64,000 nt of DNA from NCBI GenBank assembly GCA_014237395.1, contig JABZFP010000029.1:362537-426536 (forward strand). The letters are read 5' to 3'. Shown one piece after another: positions 26,385 to 35,973 of the stretch (positions within the stretch are counted from its first letter, which is position 1; each line of letters opens with the position of its first letter). Position numbers and translations under genes: made by a program. The notes beneath the pieces were generated by a model. The model made no database searches. It worked only from the letters and a program-made list of their open reading frames with translations, and was not told the DNA's origin. This DNA comes from Desulfobacteraceae bacterium (lineage in GTDB: Bacteria; Desulfobacterota; Desulfobacteria; Desulfobacterales; UBA5852).

Positions 26385-26690
26385 ATGATCATGGCGATGC
26401 TCGGCTATTTCCTCGGTGCCCTGGCCACCGTTTTAAACATTGTGTTGACCCTTTATATGTGGATCATCATTGCCCGTGCCGTCCTGTCATGGGTAAGCCC
26501 TGACCCGTACAACCCCATCGTGCGGTTTATTTACAGCATCACCGAACCCGTGCTGTCCCAAATAAGGCGGCGGCTGCCGGTAAGCTTCAGCGGCATTGAT
26601 TTTTCACCCATCGTCGTATTTCTCGTCATCATCTTTCTACAAAATTTTGTGGTGAACTATCTGGCCCATTTGGCACAGCGTTTGCTGTAA
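26385..26690 (+). CDS. YggT-family membrane protein
   Basis: 101 residues with two hydrophobic regions (about 5-33 and 73-95) and the YggT signature YMWIIIARAVLSWVSPDPYNPIVRFIYSITEPVL. The family is widespread. In many bacteria it sits with cell-division genes and precedes a DivIVA-type gene, as here (26717). The function is thought to involve osmotic or division-site membrane organisation but is not firmly known. Confidence 0.9.
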   Translation: MIMAMLGYFLGALATVLNIVLTLYMWIIIARAVLSWVSPDPYNPIVRFIYSITEPVLSQIRRRLPVSFSGIDFSPIVVFLVIIFLQNFVVNYLAHLAQRLL

Positions 26691-26716
26691 CGATCGGGCC
26701 GGCAGAGGAGGTCGAT

Positions 26717-27223
26717 ATGAAACTCACACCGCTGGATATTCAGCAACAGCAGTTCATGGTGCGTTTCCGCGGCTTTGATGTACGCGAGGTAGATCTCTTT
26801 TTGGAGCAGATGGCCGGCGCTTTCGAACAGCTCGCGCGTGAGAATGAAGCCCTCAAGGAAGAAATTCTTCGCCTGCGACGGGAGAGCCAGGGATTGAAAA
26901 AGCGGGAAGAAACGTTTCGCCGCGCGATGCTTCATTCCCAGAAAGTCCTGGAGAGCATGAAAGAAAATGCCGAGAAACAGGCGGAGTTGATCATCGCGGA
27001 GGCTGAAATTAAAGCCGATAAAATTATCCATCATGCTCAGAATCGTTTGAACCACCTTCAGGAAGACATCACCGAGCTGAGACGTCAGCGGGTGCAAATC
27101 GAAGTGGAAATCAACGCCGTCATCGATGCCCATGCCAAACTGCTCAAAATCAGCCAGGAAAGCATGCGAACGGCGGATGCCGACAATGCAAAAGTAGCGA
27201 TCCTGAGCAGCAACGCGCCCTGA
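26717..27223 (+). CDS. DivIVA-domain coiled-coil protein
   Basis: 168 residues. The N-terminal DivIVA domain reads MKLTPLDIQQQQFMVRF with GFDVREVDLFLEQM, and the rest is a long coiled coil (about 35-150). DivIVA proteins bind negatively curved membrane at poles and septa and recruit partners. GAGGAGG precedes the ATG, and the gene follows the YggT gene by 26 nt. Its position upstream of the pilus ATPase genes raises the possibility of a role in polar placement of the pilus machinery (inference). Confidence 0.9.
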   Translation: MKLTPLDIQQQQFMVRFRGFDVREVDLFLEQMAGAFEQLARENEALKEEILRLRRESQGLKKREETFRRAMLHSQKVLESMKENAEKQAELIIAEAEIKADKIIHHAQNRLNHLQEDITELRRQRVQIEVEINAVIDAHAKLLKISQESMRTADADNAKVAILSSNAP

Positions 27224-27335
27224 CGGCTCACCACCGTCTCGAACCGCTATTTACAAAAGTACACGAATTGTCCGGGAAATGACCGCAACCCTGTTCCTTG
27301 GCTGATTCACCGGTCCAACCTATCAGGAGACATGC

Positions 27336-28418
27336 ATGGCCAAAATTGATGCTTTTTTTAAACTTTTAAACGAACAGGGCGCCTCCGACCTCCATCTGGC
27401 CTCGGGTCAGCAGCCGGCGCTGCGGGTCCGCGGCGAAATCGAACGCATTAAATACAAGCGGTTAAACAGCGACGATCTGCGGGGGATGCTCTATGAAATC
27501 ACCCCTGAAGACAAGATCAAGGTGTTCGAAGAAACCGGCGATATCGACTTCGGCTACGAAATTCCGGGCCTGGCCCGTTATCGCTGCAATTTTTTCATGC
27601 AGAAAAACGGTGTTGCCGCCGTCTTCCGGGAAATCCCGGATACGATCATGACCTGTGAACAGCTCGGCCTGCCGCCGGTTATCGGCAAATTGGCCTCGCT
27701 GCCGCGTGGACTGGTCCTTGTGACCGGCCCAACGGGTTCCGGTAAATCTACCACCCTGGCGGCGATCGTGGACGAATCCAACCGCACCCGCAAAGACCAC
27801 ATCATCACAATCGAAGATCCGATCGAGTTCGTTCACCAAAGCCAATCGTGTATTGTCAACCACCGGGAGGTCGGCCTCCACACCAAGACTTTTTCAGCAG
27901 CATTGCGGGGCGCGCTGCGCGAAGACCCGGACATTATTCTGGTGGGCGAAATGCGCGATCTGGAAACCATGTCGCTGGCCATCGAGGCGGCCTCGACGGG
28001 CCATCTGGTGTTTGCCACCCTGCATACCCCCAGTGCACCGAAAACCGTTGACCGTATCATCGAAGTTTTTCCTCACGACCAGCAGGCCCAGACCCGTTCG
28101 ACCCTGTCGGACGGTTTGCGTGCCATCGTGGCCCAGGTGCTTTTCAAACGGGTCGACATCAAAGGACGCTGCGTGGCTCTGGAAATCCTGATTGCCACGG
28201 CCGCGGTGCGCAACCTTATCCGCGAGGCAAAAACCCACCAGATTCCATCCATGATTCAAACCGGTAAAAAATACGGCATGATTCTGCTGGACGATGCCAT
28301 TATGGACCTGCTGAACAAAGGCATGATCAGCGCCGACGAAGCCTACATGAAAGCCAATGACAAAGGACGATTCCGGCCGCTGCTGAACAGCCCACCCGCT
28401 GATTTTACGGAAGCTTAG
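27336..28418 (+). CDS. pilT: Type IV pilus retraction ATPase, PilT family
   Basis: 360 residues: a PAS-like N-terminal domain (about 1-100), Walker A GPTGSGKS (131-138), Asp box, Walker B DPDIILVGEMRD with the AIRAGEMRD-type helix, and the His box HLVFATLHTP. This is a cytoplasmic hexameric ATPase that depolymerises type IV pili for twitching motility. A second paralogue follows at 28491. No pilin, pilB or pilC genes are in the window. Confidence 0.92.
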   Translation: MAKIDAFFKLLNEQGASDLHLASGQQPALRVRGEIERIKYKRLNSDDLRGMLYEITPEDKIKVFEETGDIDFGYEIPGLARYRCNFFMQKNGVAAVFREIPDTIMTCEQLGLPPVIGKLASLPRGLVLVTGPTGSGKSTTLAAIVDESNRTRKDHIITIEDPIEFVHQSQSCIVNHREVGLHTKTFSAALRGALREDPDIILVGEMRDLETMSLAIEAASTGHLVFATLHTPSAPKTVDRIIEVFPHDQQAQTRSTLSDGLRAIVAQVLFKRVDIKGRCVALEILIATAAVRNLIREAKTHQIPSMIQTGKKYGMILLDDAIMDLLNKGMISADEAYMKANDKGRFRPLLNSPPADFTEA

Positions 28419-28490
28419 TGCCGGGCATGGCAGCACCATGGTGCCGGCTGAAACCGGCGCCATTCCCATGGATGAGGAAAGGGTCATCGC

Positions 28491-29663
28491 ATGCGAAAGA
28501 ACGAAACAGATCACATCCTTACCCGAATGCTTGACTCCCACAAGAACGTCTCCGATCTCAATCTTACTGTGGGCAAGCCGCCCCAGGTCGAGAGTTCCGG
28601 CGTGCTGCTGCCGGTAGAAATGCGCCCCCCCATCACTGAATTGACGCCCTTTCAAACCGAAGTCATGGCCTTGAATCTCATCAACGGCGATCGGCGACTG
28701 ACCCGTGACCTTCTGGAAAAAGGCTCTTGCGATCTGTCCCATAGCCTGCCGGGTAAAGCCCGGTTCCGCGTCAATATTTTTTCCCAGACCGGCAATTATT
28801 CGATCGTACTGCGGAAACTGGAGTCCAAAGTCCCGACGATCAAGAGCATGAACCTGCCGGAATCGTTTTATGACATTGCCAAAGAGAAGAACGGGATCGT
28901 CCTGTTTACCGGTGCCACCGGATCCGGTAAAACCACTTCACTGGCGGCCATCCTGGACAAAATCAATGAAGAGCAATCCGTTCATGTGGTAACACTGGAA
29001 GATCCGGTGGAATATCTTCATCCGCATAAAAAAAGCACGTTTAACCAGCGCGAGCTCGGGCTGGATTTCGACAGCTATGCCAACGGGCTGAGGGCAGCCC
29101 TGCGGCAGGCCCCCAAAGTCATTCTGGTCGGCGAAATGCGTGACCGGGAAACTGTGGAAATCGGCCTCAGCGCGGCGGAAACCGGCCATCTCGTATTTTC
29201 GACCCTGCATACCGTGGATGCCGGCCAGACCATCAATCGTATTCTCGGCATGTTTTCGACGGAAGAAGAAAACCAAGTCCGCATCCGTATGGCGGATACC
29301 ATCCGATGGGTCGTCGGCCAGCGCCTGTTGCCTAAAATCGGTGGGGGCCGGGTCGCCGCATTCGAAGTCCTGCGTTCGAATATTCGCGTGAAAGACAGCA
29401 TCCTGAACGGCGAATCCGAAGGAAAATCCTTCTACGAAATCATTCAGCAGGGGGCCGCCTTCGGTATGTCCACCTTCGATGAATTCATCGTGCACCTGTT
29501 CGAGCAGGGCCTGATTTCCCAGGAAACAGCCATGGCCTATGCCTCACGCAAGGGTATCGCCGGACGCGGCATCGACATGGTCAAAGCCGCCCGGGGCGAG
29601 GCCACCACCGATATCGACCGACTCGAAATCGACCATCAGTATCGTAAGAGCACCCGGCGCTGA
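28491..29663 (+). CDS. pilU: PilT/PilU-type pilus ATPase
   Basis: 390 residues, a second retraction-type ATPase with Walker A GATGSGKT (141-148), Walker B PKVILVGEMRD and His box HLVFSTLHTVDA. Downstream of and paralogous to the PilT gene, in the order pilT-pilU. PilU assists PilT in retraction in other bacteria. The N-terminal domain differs from PilT and the C-terminus is extended (about 30 residues). The symbol is given on synteny and resemblance; it could equally be a second PilT. Confidence 0.85.
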   Translation: MRKNETDHILTRMLDSHKNVSDLNLTVGKPPQVESSGVLLPVEMRPPITELTPFQTEVMALNLINGDRRLTRDLLEKGSCDLSHSLPGKARFRVNIFSQTGNYSIVLRKLESKVPTIKSMNLPESFYDIAKEKNGIVLFTGATGSGKTTSLAAILDKINEEQSVHVVTLEDPVEYLHPHKKSTFNQRELGLDFDSYANGLRAALRQAPKVILVGEMRDRETVEIGLSAAETGHLVFSTLHTVDAGQTINRILGMFSTEEENQVRIRMADTIRWVVGQRLLPKIGGGRVAAFEVLRSNIRVKDSILNGESEGKSFYEIIQQGAAFGMSTFDEFIVHLFEQGLISQETAMAYASRKGIAGRGIDMVKAARGEATTDIDRLEIDHQYRKSTRR

Positions 29664-29670
29664 AACCAGG

Positions 29671-29715
29671 CCGGGTGAGGCCGTCTCACCCGGGAACTGC
29701 GGCACAAGGCCGCAG
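29671..29715 (+). promoter_or_regulatory. Two tandem hairpins after the PilU-type gene
   Basis: CCGGGTGAG/CTCACCCGG (29671-29693, 9 bp, 5-nt loop) followed 3 nt later by CTGCGGC/GCCGCAG (29697-29715, 7 bp, 5-nt loop). No T-tract follows, so they are more likely mRNA-stability or processing elements than a terminator. They lie between the pilU-like gene and the zinc-ribbon gene. Confidence 0.5.
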
Positions 29716-29743
29716 CGAACCCCGATAAAGGAGAAGCGGAATC

Positions 29744-30388
29744 ATGGAGGTTGTTTGTGAATCCTGCCAGGCGCGATTCAATGTGCCTGACGACAAGATC
29801 CCGGCGGGCAAGAGCATCCGTGCGGCTTGCCCCAAGTGCAAGAACAAAATCACGATTCCGGCCAAAGATGCCGCCGCGCCCCCTGCCCCGGCTGGGAAAG
29901 GCGCCGGCGAGGAAGCTTACGACGCGGCCGAGAAACCCTTCGATTTTATCGAAGAAGATGCCCTGACGGCACTGATATGCGAGCCGGATCCGGCCATCCG
30001 GGACAAGGTCGCCTCCGTCCTGGAGCTGATGGAGTATCACCTGACCACCGTCAGCAGTACCCGGGAAGCGCTTAAAAAAATGCGCTACCACAATTACAAT
30101 GTGGTGGTCGTAAACGAATCGTTTGATACCAGCACACCCGAAACAAATGGCGTTCTGCTCTTTCTGGAACGGCTTCCCATGACCACCCGGCGCGAATTGT
30201 TCGTCTGCCTGATCACCAGCCGCTATCGCACGATGGACCATATGCTCGCGCTGAATAAAAGCGTCAACATGATCCTCAACGCCAAAAACATTAACGATTT
30301 TGGGAAAATCCTCAGCACGGCCATTACGGAAAACGATATCTTCTACCGGGCTTACAAGGAAACCGCCAAACGGGCGCGGGGGTTTTAA
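29744..30388 (+). CDS. MJ0042-type zinc-ribbon protein with receiver-like domain
   Basis: 214 residues. The N-terminus is an MJ0042-type zinc finger: two CxxC pairs (C5/C8 and C29/C32) in VCESCQARFNVPDDKIP...CPKCKN. After an Ala/Pro-rich linker (about 42-60) comes an alpha/beta domain (about 75-200, ALICEPDPAIRDKVASVLELM...) that resembles a CheY-type receiver but lacks an obvious phospho-acceptor Asp in the usual place (VVVVNESFD). It is probably a non-phosphorylated adaptor. Its position after pilT/pilU suggests a link to motility regulation (inference). Its stop overlaps the next start (TAATG). Confidence 0.8.
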   Translation: MEVVCESCQARFNVPDDKIPAGKSIRAACPKCKNKITIPAKDAAAPPAPAGKGAGEEAYDAAEKPFDFIEEDALTALICEPDPAIRDKVASVLELMEYHLTTVSSTREALKKMRYHNYNVVVVNESFDTSTPETNGVLLFLERLPMTTRRELFVCLITSRYRTMDHMLALNKSVNMILNAKNINDFGKILSTAITENDIFYRAYKETAKRARGF

Positions 30389-30543
30389 TGCCACCCCAAA
30401 GCGATTATGGCTGCAGCGACTACCGCACCGAAATGATTTTGGTCGGTTTACGGGCACGGCTCCAGCAAGACAACCTGACCGACGAAGAACGCCGCAAGCT
30501 TGAAAACGAATTGAGCGATCTGGAAAAAGACTTCTACGGCTGA
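30388..30543 (+). CDS. Small hypothetical protein, 51 aa
   Basis: The ATG at 30388 overlaps the stop of the preceding gene (TAATG), so it is translationally coupled. The product (MPPQSDYGCSDYRTEMILVG...) is a short, charged helical protein ending in a heptad-like LENELSDLEKDFYG, with no signal peptide. Coupling and coding-like composition support it as real. It may be a partner of the zinc-ribbon protein. Function unknown. Confidence 0.65.
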   Translation: MPPQSDYGCSDYRTEMILVGLRARLQQDNLTDEERRKLENELSDLEKDFYG

Positions 30544-30578
30544 TCCTCTCAGGCCGCCACACTTTCCACCGGGAAAAC

Positions 30579-31511
30579 ATGCCATTTCCCACCATACGGC
30601 AACTTGACAAAAAGCTCTATCTGATCTCCCTGTCACCCCCGCTCCCGGGATTTGACCAGTTCATCGGCGTCTGGCTGCATACCGGCCCTCCCGCCCTCCT
30701 GGTCGATGTCGGCCCTTCCGCAACCAGTGATGCCCTCTTGGGAGCATTGGCAGATCTTGGGATTCGCCACCTGGATTATCTGCTGCTCACCCATATCCAT
30801 CTGGACCATGCCGGCGGTATCGGGGAGATTGCCGCCGCGTTTCCGCAAGCGGCCATCGTGGCTCATGCACAAGGCTTGCCCCATCTGGCCCAGCCGGACC
30901 GTCTGTGGCAAAGTTCGTTGAAATCGTTGGGGCGCACGGCCGAAGCATACGGTGCCATGCGGGCGGTGGCGCCGCACCGTCTGGTGGATGCAACCGCGCT
31001 TGATGTGACTGGCATTCAGGCCATTCCAACCCCGGGCCATGCGCCTCACCACGTCAGCTACACCATCGGAGACACCTTGTTTGCCGGAGAGGCCGGCGGC
31101 GTGTGCCTCGCCGGCAAGCGCCCGGAGCCGTATATGCGGCCCGCCACGCCGCCACGGTTTTTGCTCGAAGTCACCCTCGAAAGTTTGGACCGGCTGATCA
31201 TACGGCGTCCGCAAAAAATCGTTTACAGCCACTTCGGGTTGTTCTCGGAAGCGAAAACACGGCTGCAAATGCATCGTTGCCAATTGCTGCTCTGGCAACG
31301 CATTATCGGCAAGGTGCTGGTAGACGCCGCCCCAGATGAGTGGCTTCAGGTCAGCCTGGATCGTCTGCTGCAAGACGATTCGCACCTGGTGGCGATCAAC
31401 ACCATGGACGCCCAGGCACGCGCGCGAGAGGAAGGGTTCCTGCGCAACAGCATTCGAGGATTTATCGGTTATCTGCAGGAAACGCCTGTCAATACCGCCA
31501 CGACGGGCTGA
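30579..31511 (+). CDS. MBL-fold metallohydrolase
   Basis: 310 residues with the metallo-beta-lactamase signature THIHLDHAGG (HxHxDH), an upstream DVGP Asp strand, PTPGHAPHHVSY and a distal YSHFG. The C-terminal ~100 residues are helical. It belongs to the broad hydrolase group of glyoxalase II-like and lactonase-like enzymes, acts in the cytoplasm, and has no known substrate. It begins 35 nt after the 51-residue gene and may be in the same transcript. Confidence 0.85.
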   Translation: MPFPTIRQLDKKLYLISLSPPLPGFDQFIGVWLHTGPPALLVDVGPSATSDALLGALADLGIRHLDYLLLTHIHLDHAGGIGEIAAAFPQAAIVAHAQGLPHLAQPDRLWQSSLKSLGRTAEAYGAMRAVAPHRLVDATALDVTGIQAIPTPGHAPHHVSYTIGDTLFAGEAGGVCLAGKRPEPYMRPATPPRFLLEVTLESLDRLIIRRPQKIVYSHFGLFSEAKTRLQMHRCQLLLWQRIIGKVLVDAAPDEWLQVSLDRLLQDDSHLVAINTMDAQARAREEGFLRNSIRGFIGYLQETPVNTATTG

Positions 31512-31562
31512 CATATATCATTCGGCCAGCGGGACCGACGATTGTTCCGTCGGCCGACCCGG

Positions 31563-32138
31563 TCAACCCGCCATGCGACGAATGTCGGCATGCCGGAAAC
31601 AATCCAGGGTGTGGTCGTTCACCATGCCGATCGCCTGCATTAGCGCATAGCAGATAACCGGACCGACAAACTTGAACCCGCGTTGTCTCAAATCACGGCT
31701 CATGGCTTCGGAGACGGGTGTAGCCGCCGGCACTTCGGCCGCGGACGGCCAACGGTTCTGCTGCGAGCGACCGTCGACAAACTGCCAAATGTAGCGGTCG
31801 AAGGAATCATAGGCTTCCTGCACCTTGAGAAAGGCGCGGGCATTGGTCACGGCGGCCGTTAATTTGCTGCGGTTGCGCACAAGCCCCGGATTCTGCATCA
31901 GCATTGCGATACGGTCTTCGCCGTAGCGCGCCACACGGACGGGGTCGAAGGCATCCATGGCCCGACGGTACGCCGGCCGCTTTTTCAGTATGGTCAACCA
32001 GCTCAATCCCGCCTGGGCGCCCTCCAGGACAAGAAATTCAAACAGGCGGCGATCATCGTGCACCGGAACGCCCCATTCCTCATCATGATAGGCAATATAC
32101 GCCGCATCTGACGTCACCCATGCACATCGCTTCGGCAT
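31563..32138 (-). CDS. tag: DNA-3-methyladenine glycosylase I
   Basis: 191 residues. Zinc-snap residues C5, H18, H176 and C180 are all present (KRCAWV, AYHDEEWG, NDHTLDCF), and E39 in LEGAQAGLSW is the expected catalytic/recognition Glu. Full length compared with E. coli Tag. It removes 3-methyladenine from alkylated DNA to start base-excision repair in the cytoplasm. It is not in an obvious operon. Confidence 0.94.
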   Translation of the reverse strand: MPKRCAWVTSDAAYIAYHDEEWGVPVHDDRRLFEFLVLEGAQAGLSWLTILKKRPAYRRAMDAFDPVRVARYGEDRIAMLMQNPGLVRNRSKLTAAVTNARAFLKVQEAYDSFDRYIWQFVDGRSQQNRWPSAAEVPAATPVSEAMSRDLRQRGFKFVGPVICYALMQAIGMVNDHTLDCFRHADIRRMAG

Positions 32139-32298
32139 GCGCGTTTTTTCCTTTCAATCGCAGTTTACCAAGGGTTATTCCAGGGAAAGCGGGTGTGGCG
32201 GGAAAGGCCCAACCGGGATACCATCAGCGCTATCGGTCAGCTTTTCGAGTAAGCACGCCATACAAACAGGGGAGATCGAAAGTGATTCGTCATCCCTT

Positions 32299-33069
32299 CT
32301 AATCGTTCATGGCGTCACTGATAATACGCAACCCCTCCAGGGTCAGGGTCGCGTCGACCTCTTCGATGGATTCCGCGACATCTTTCATCAGCGGTGCCAG
32401 GCCACCGGTGGCGATCACCTTCGGTGAGCCCCCCATTTCCAATGCCATCCGCCGCACCATGCCGTCCACGAGACCGGCATAGCCGAAAATGACGCCCGCC
32501 TGGATCGACCCGGCCGTATCTTTTCCAATAACGGCCGGCGGCCGGCGGAAAAGATCCACCCGGGGAAGCTTGGACGCTTTCTGGAAAAGCGCCTCGGAGG
32601 CAATCTGGATGCCGGGACTGATGGCACCGCCCAGGTACTCTCCCGCCTCGGAAATCGCGTCAAAGGTGGTGGCCGTGCCAAAATCAATAATGACCAAACT
32701 GCACCGATAGCGGTGATAGGCGCCCACCGCATTGACGATCCGGTCCGCCCCCACATCGGCAGGATTGTTGTAGAGAATCGGCATGTGGGCACAATGCCGG
32801 GGGTCGACCCACTGGGGTGCATGGCCCAGATACTTGCGGCAGAAAGCCTCCAGAATCGTCATCATGGGGGGCACGACACAGGATATCACCGTTTTCCGGA
32901 AGCTCTTGGGGTCGATCCCGCTCAAATTCAGCAAATTGGTCACCAGGACATTGAATTCGTCTTCAGTGACATTCTGTTCCGTCCGAACCCGCCAGTCCTG
33001 AACCAGCGTCGTTCCGTGATAAACGCCCAGCACGGTATTCGTATTGCCCACATCGATGACAAATATCAT
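32299..33069 (-). CDS. coaX: Type III pantothenate kinase
   Basis: 256 residues from the ATG at 33069. The frame continues to 33162, but that extension overlaps the folP end and lacks homology. Motifs: IDVGNTNTVLGVY (phosphate loop 1), a later DFGTATTFD and AISPGIQIASEAL. CoaX phosphorylates pantothenate, the first step of CoA synthesis, is not feedback-inhibited by CoA and needs a monovalent cation. It is the last gene of the tilS-ftsH-folP-coaX run; the start follows the folP stop by 4 nt. Confidence 0.94.
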   Translation of the reverse strand: MIFVIDVGNTNTVLGVYHGTTLVQDWRVRTEQNVTEDEFNVLVTNLLNLSGIDPKSFRKTVISCVVPPMMTILEAFCRKYLGHAPQWVDPRHCAHMPILYNNPADVGADRIVNAVGAYHRYRCSLVIIDFGTATTFDAISEAGEYLGGAISPGIQIASEALFQKASKLPRVDLFRRPPAVIGKDTAGSIQAGVIFGYAGLVDGMVRRMALEMGGSPKVIATGGLAPLMKDVAESIEEVDATLTLEGLRIISDAMND

Positions 33070-33073
33070 GGGA

Positions 33074-33976
33074 TCATTCCGCTCCTTGGGCGTCACCTGA
33101 AGGCTCGGCACCGGCAGTCCGGATGGCGTCGATAATTTTAAGGGTCGCGCGGGTCTCGGCAACTTCGTGCACCCTGACGATATGGGCTCCCTGCAACGCA
33201 GATGCCGCGACGGTGGCCTGGGTACCGGTGGCCACGATCGGCAGATCCGCCCGAATATCTTGTTCGCCGGGCGGTTTTAGGAGATGACGAATGAACGCTT
33301 TACGCGAAGCGCCCACCAGGATCGGGCAGTTCAGGGCCTGCAACACCTGCAAGCGGTGCAACAGCTGCAAATTGTGCCTGAACGTTTTACCGAAGCCGAT
33401 GCCGGGATCGACAATGATGCGTCGAACATCGATGCCCCCCTGAACCGCCCTTTCGACCGCCTGGCGCAAAAAGGTGACCACCGCATCGACCACGTCGTCA
33501 TATTCCGGATCGACCTGCATGGTTTTGGGAGTTCCCAGCATGTGCATGAGGATGATAGGAACATCGGAGGTCACCGCCACGCCCGCCATGGCAGGATCGA
33601 CCCGCAGGGCACTGACGTCGTTGATGATGGATGCGCCGGCCTCCAATGCCTGCCGGGCGACTTCCGCTTTGGTGGTATCGATGGAAATCGGGATGGTCCC
33701 GCGGCGGGTCAGCGCCTCGATGACTGGAATAACCCGCCCCAGTTCTTCCTCCGTCGACACGGCGTCGGAGAAAGGGCGGGTGGACTCCCCCCCGATATCG
33801 AGGATATCCGCCCCCTCGTCCATCAGCCGAAGCCCCTGGGCAATCGCGTCGTCACATGCCAGAAAACGGCCCCCGTCCGAAAAAGAATCCGGGGTCACAT
33901 TCACGATGCCCATCACAAGTGTTCTTGGGCCCAGGGTTAACCGATGATCACCCCAGACCATCTGGTAGGCTGTCAT
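33074..33976 (-). CDS. folP: Dihydropteroate synthase
   Basis: 300 residues. Pterin-binding TIM barrel with signatures [40 protein letters not shown] and DPGIGFGKT. It condenses p-aminobenzoate with dihydropterin pyrophosphate in folate synthesis and is the target of sulfonamides. ATG at 33976 overlaps the ftsH stop by 4 nt (ATGA). The ftsH-folP pairing is common in bacteria. Confidence 0.95.
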   Translation of the reverse strand: MTAYQMVWGDHRLTLGPRTLVMGIVNVTPDSFSDGGRFLACDDAIAQGLRLMDEGADILDIGGESTRPFSDAVSTEEELGRVIPVIEALTRRGTIPISIDTTKAEVARQALEAGASIINDVSALRVDPAMAGVAVTSDVPIILMHMLGTPKTMQVDPEYDDVVDAVVTFLRQAVERAVQGGIDVRRIIVDPGIGFGKTFRHNLQLLHRLQVLQALNCPILVGASRKAFIRHLLKPPGEQDIRADLPIVATGTQATVAASALQGAHIVRVHEVAETRATLKIIDAIRTAGAEPSGDAQGAE

Positions 33977-35937
33977 CCTTTGTCGTCGCTCTTGTCGTCG
34001 CTCTCGTCGTCACCGGAAGGCTCCGCAGCCGAATCTTCGGTCGTGTCCTCGGCATCCGATGCCGATACTTCTTCTGGAGATTCTTTCACCTTCTCGCTTT
34101 TTTCCGGCGCCGGCGTGGGAATAGGTTCGTGCTTGGAGGGAAAATCAAAGTCGGGCCGCATCTCCAGAATGATCGCATCCAGTTCGCTTCCCATGACCGT
34201 TTCCTTCTCCAACAGGACTTCCGAAAGGCGGTGCAGGATATCGATATTTTCTTTCAGGACCGATTGAGCTTTATCGTAAGCATTATCGATGAATTTCGTG
34301 ATTTCTTCGTCGATGCGCCGAGCGGTTTCTTCCGAAAAATCGCGATGCTGGGCGATTTCACGACCGATAAAAATATGCTCTTCGTCTTTGGCGTAGGACA
34401 ACGGGCCAAGATCGCTCATCCCCCAGGACCGCACCATTCGACTCGCCAAATCGGTCGCCATTTTGATGTCGCCGGCCGCGCCGGTGCTGATGCGGTTGAA
34501 AATCAGCTCCTCGGCCACCCGGCCACCGTATGCCACGGACAACTCACTCTGCAGCTGGTCCTTGTACTTGAAGTCACGTTCTTCGGGCAGAAACCAGGTC
34601 ACGCCGGCGGCACGGCCGCGCGGGATGATCGTCACCTTGTTGACGGCGTCGGTGAAGGGCAGAAAGCGGGCCACCAGCGCATGTCCGGCTTCGTGATATG
34701 CCGTGGTTTTCTTGTCTTCCTCCGAAATCACCTTGGATTTGCGCTCCAGGCCCATGTAAACCTTGTCCTTGGCCTCCTCGAAATCCATCATGCCGACCCG
34801 TTCCTTGTCCTGCTTGGCAGCCAGCAAGGCCGCTTCGTTGACCAGATTTTCCAGGTCTGCACCGGAAAAGCCGGGGGTCCCTTTGGCCAGCGTGAGAGGA
34901 TCGACATCCGGAGCGATGGGCGTTTTCTTCATGTGAACCCGCAGGATTTTCTCGCGCCCCTTGATGTCCGGCAGCGAAACCACCACCTGGCGATCAAAAC
35001 GGCCGGGACGCAGCAGGGCCGGGTCAAGCACATCGGGGCGGTTGGTGGCCGAAATCAGGATGACCCCCTCGTTGGACTCGAACCCATCCATTTCAACCAG
35101 CAGCTGGTTCAGGGTCTGTTCCCGTTCATCATGGCCGCCGCCCAGTCCGGCACCCCGGTGCCGTCCGACCGCATCGATTTCATCGATAAAAATGATGCAG
35201 GGCGCATTTTTCTTGCCCTGGACGAAAAGGTCGCGAACCCGACTGGCCCCCACCCCCACAAACATTTCGACAAAATCAGACCCGCTGATCGTGAAAAACG
35301 GTACGCCGGCTTCACCGGCGATCGCGCGCGCCAGCAGCGTTTTGCCGGTTCCCGGAGGTCCCATCAGCAGAACCCCCTTGGGAATACGTCCCCCCAGGCG
35401 GGTGAATTTTTTAGGATCGCGCAGAAAGTCCACGATCTCGCCAAGTTCTTCCTTGGCTTCATCGATGCCGGCCACATCTTCGAATGTGACCTTGGCGGAC
35501 TGGTCGGAATTCAACCGCGCCCGGCTTTTGCCAAAACTCATGGCCTTGCCGCCGCCGGACTGCATCTGCCGCATGAAAAAAATCCACACCCCGATGAGGA
35601 TGAGCATCGGGAACCAGGACACCAGCACCGACATGTACCAGGGAGATTCGGCCGGTGGCTTGGCGCCGATATGGACGCCTTTGCTCCTCAACGTTGCGAT
35701 CAGATCCGGATCATCCGGCGCGTAGACCTTGAAGCGATCGCCCTGGGTGTCTTTCACCGTCAGTTCCTGGCCTTGAATAACGACTTCGTCAACACGCTCG
35801 TCGGCCACCATGGCCAGGAACTCGGAATAGCTGACCGGTGTTTCTGCAAGACGCTGTTCGCTGAATATCTGGTAGAGCATCACGAACATCAGCGTAATGA
35901 CGATCCAGAGCGACAAGTTTTTATAAAACGGATTCAA
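33973..35937 (-). CDS. ftsH: ATP-dependent zinc metalloprotease FtsH
   Basis: 654 residues: two membrane helices (about 8-25 and 105-125) flanking a periplasmic domain, AAA domain with Walker A GPPGTGKT, Walker [11 protein letters not shown] and SRH region, then the zinc protease HEAGH with a distal Asp. The C-terminus is acidic and low complexity (Ser/Asp/Glu/Lys-rich, about 50 residues). It is an inner-membrane quality-control protease of membrane and regulatory proteins. It lies 37 nt downstream of tilS on the same strand. Confidence 0.96.
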   Translation of the reverse strand: MNPFYKNLSLWIVITLMFVMLYQIFSEQRLAETPVSYSEFLAMVADERVDEVVIQGQELTVKDTQGDRFKVYAPDDPDLIATLRSKGVHIGAKPPAESPWYMSVLVSWFPMLILIGVWIFFMRQMQSGGGKAMSFGKSRARLNSDQSAKVTFEDVAGIDEAKEELGEIVDFLRDPKKFTRLGGRIPKGVLLMGPPGTGKTLLARAIAGEAGVPFFTISGSDFVEMFVGVGASRVRDLFVQGKKNAPCIIFIDEIDAVGRHRGAGLGGGHDEREQTLNQLLVEMDGFESNEGVILISATNRPDVLDPALLRPGRFDRQVVVSLPDIKGREKILRVHMKKTPIAPDVDPLTLAKGTPGFSGADLENLVNEAALLAAKQDKERVGMMDFEEAKDKVYMGLERKSKVISEEDKKTTAYHEAGHALVARFLPFTDAVNKVTIIPRGRAAGVTWFLPEERDFKYKDQLQSELSVAYGGRVAEELIFNRISTGAAGDIKMATDLASRMVRSWGMSDLGPLSYAKDEEHIFIGREIAQHRDFSEETARRIDEEITKFIDNAYDKAQSVLKENIDILHRLSEVLLEKETVMGSELDAIILEMRPDFDFPSKHEPIPTPAPEKSEKVKESPEEVSASDAEDTTEDSAAEPSGDDESDDKSDDKG

Positions 35938-35973
35938 AAGATAGACCCTCCTGCAAAAAGGTTCGATAACACG

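Noticed and set aside
31535..31553. Terminator between the MBL hydrolase and tag
   Set aside because: There is a 6-bp stem, CCGACG/CGTCGG, but no T-tract on either strand and the loop is loose.
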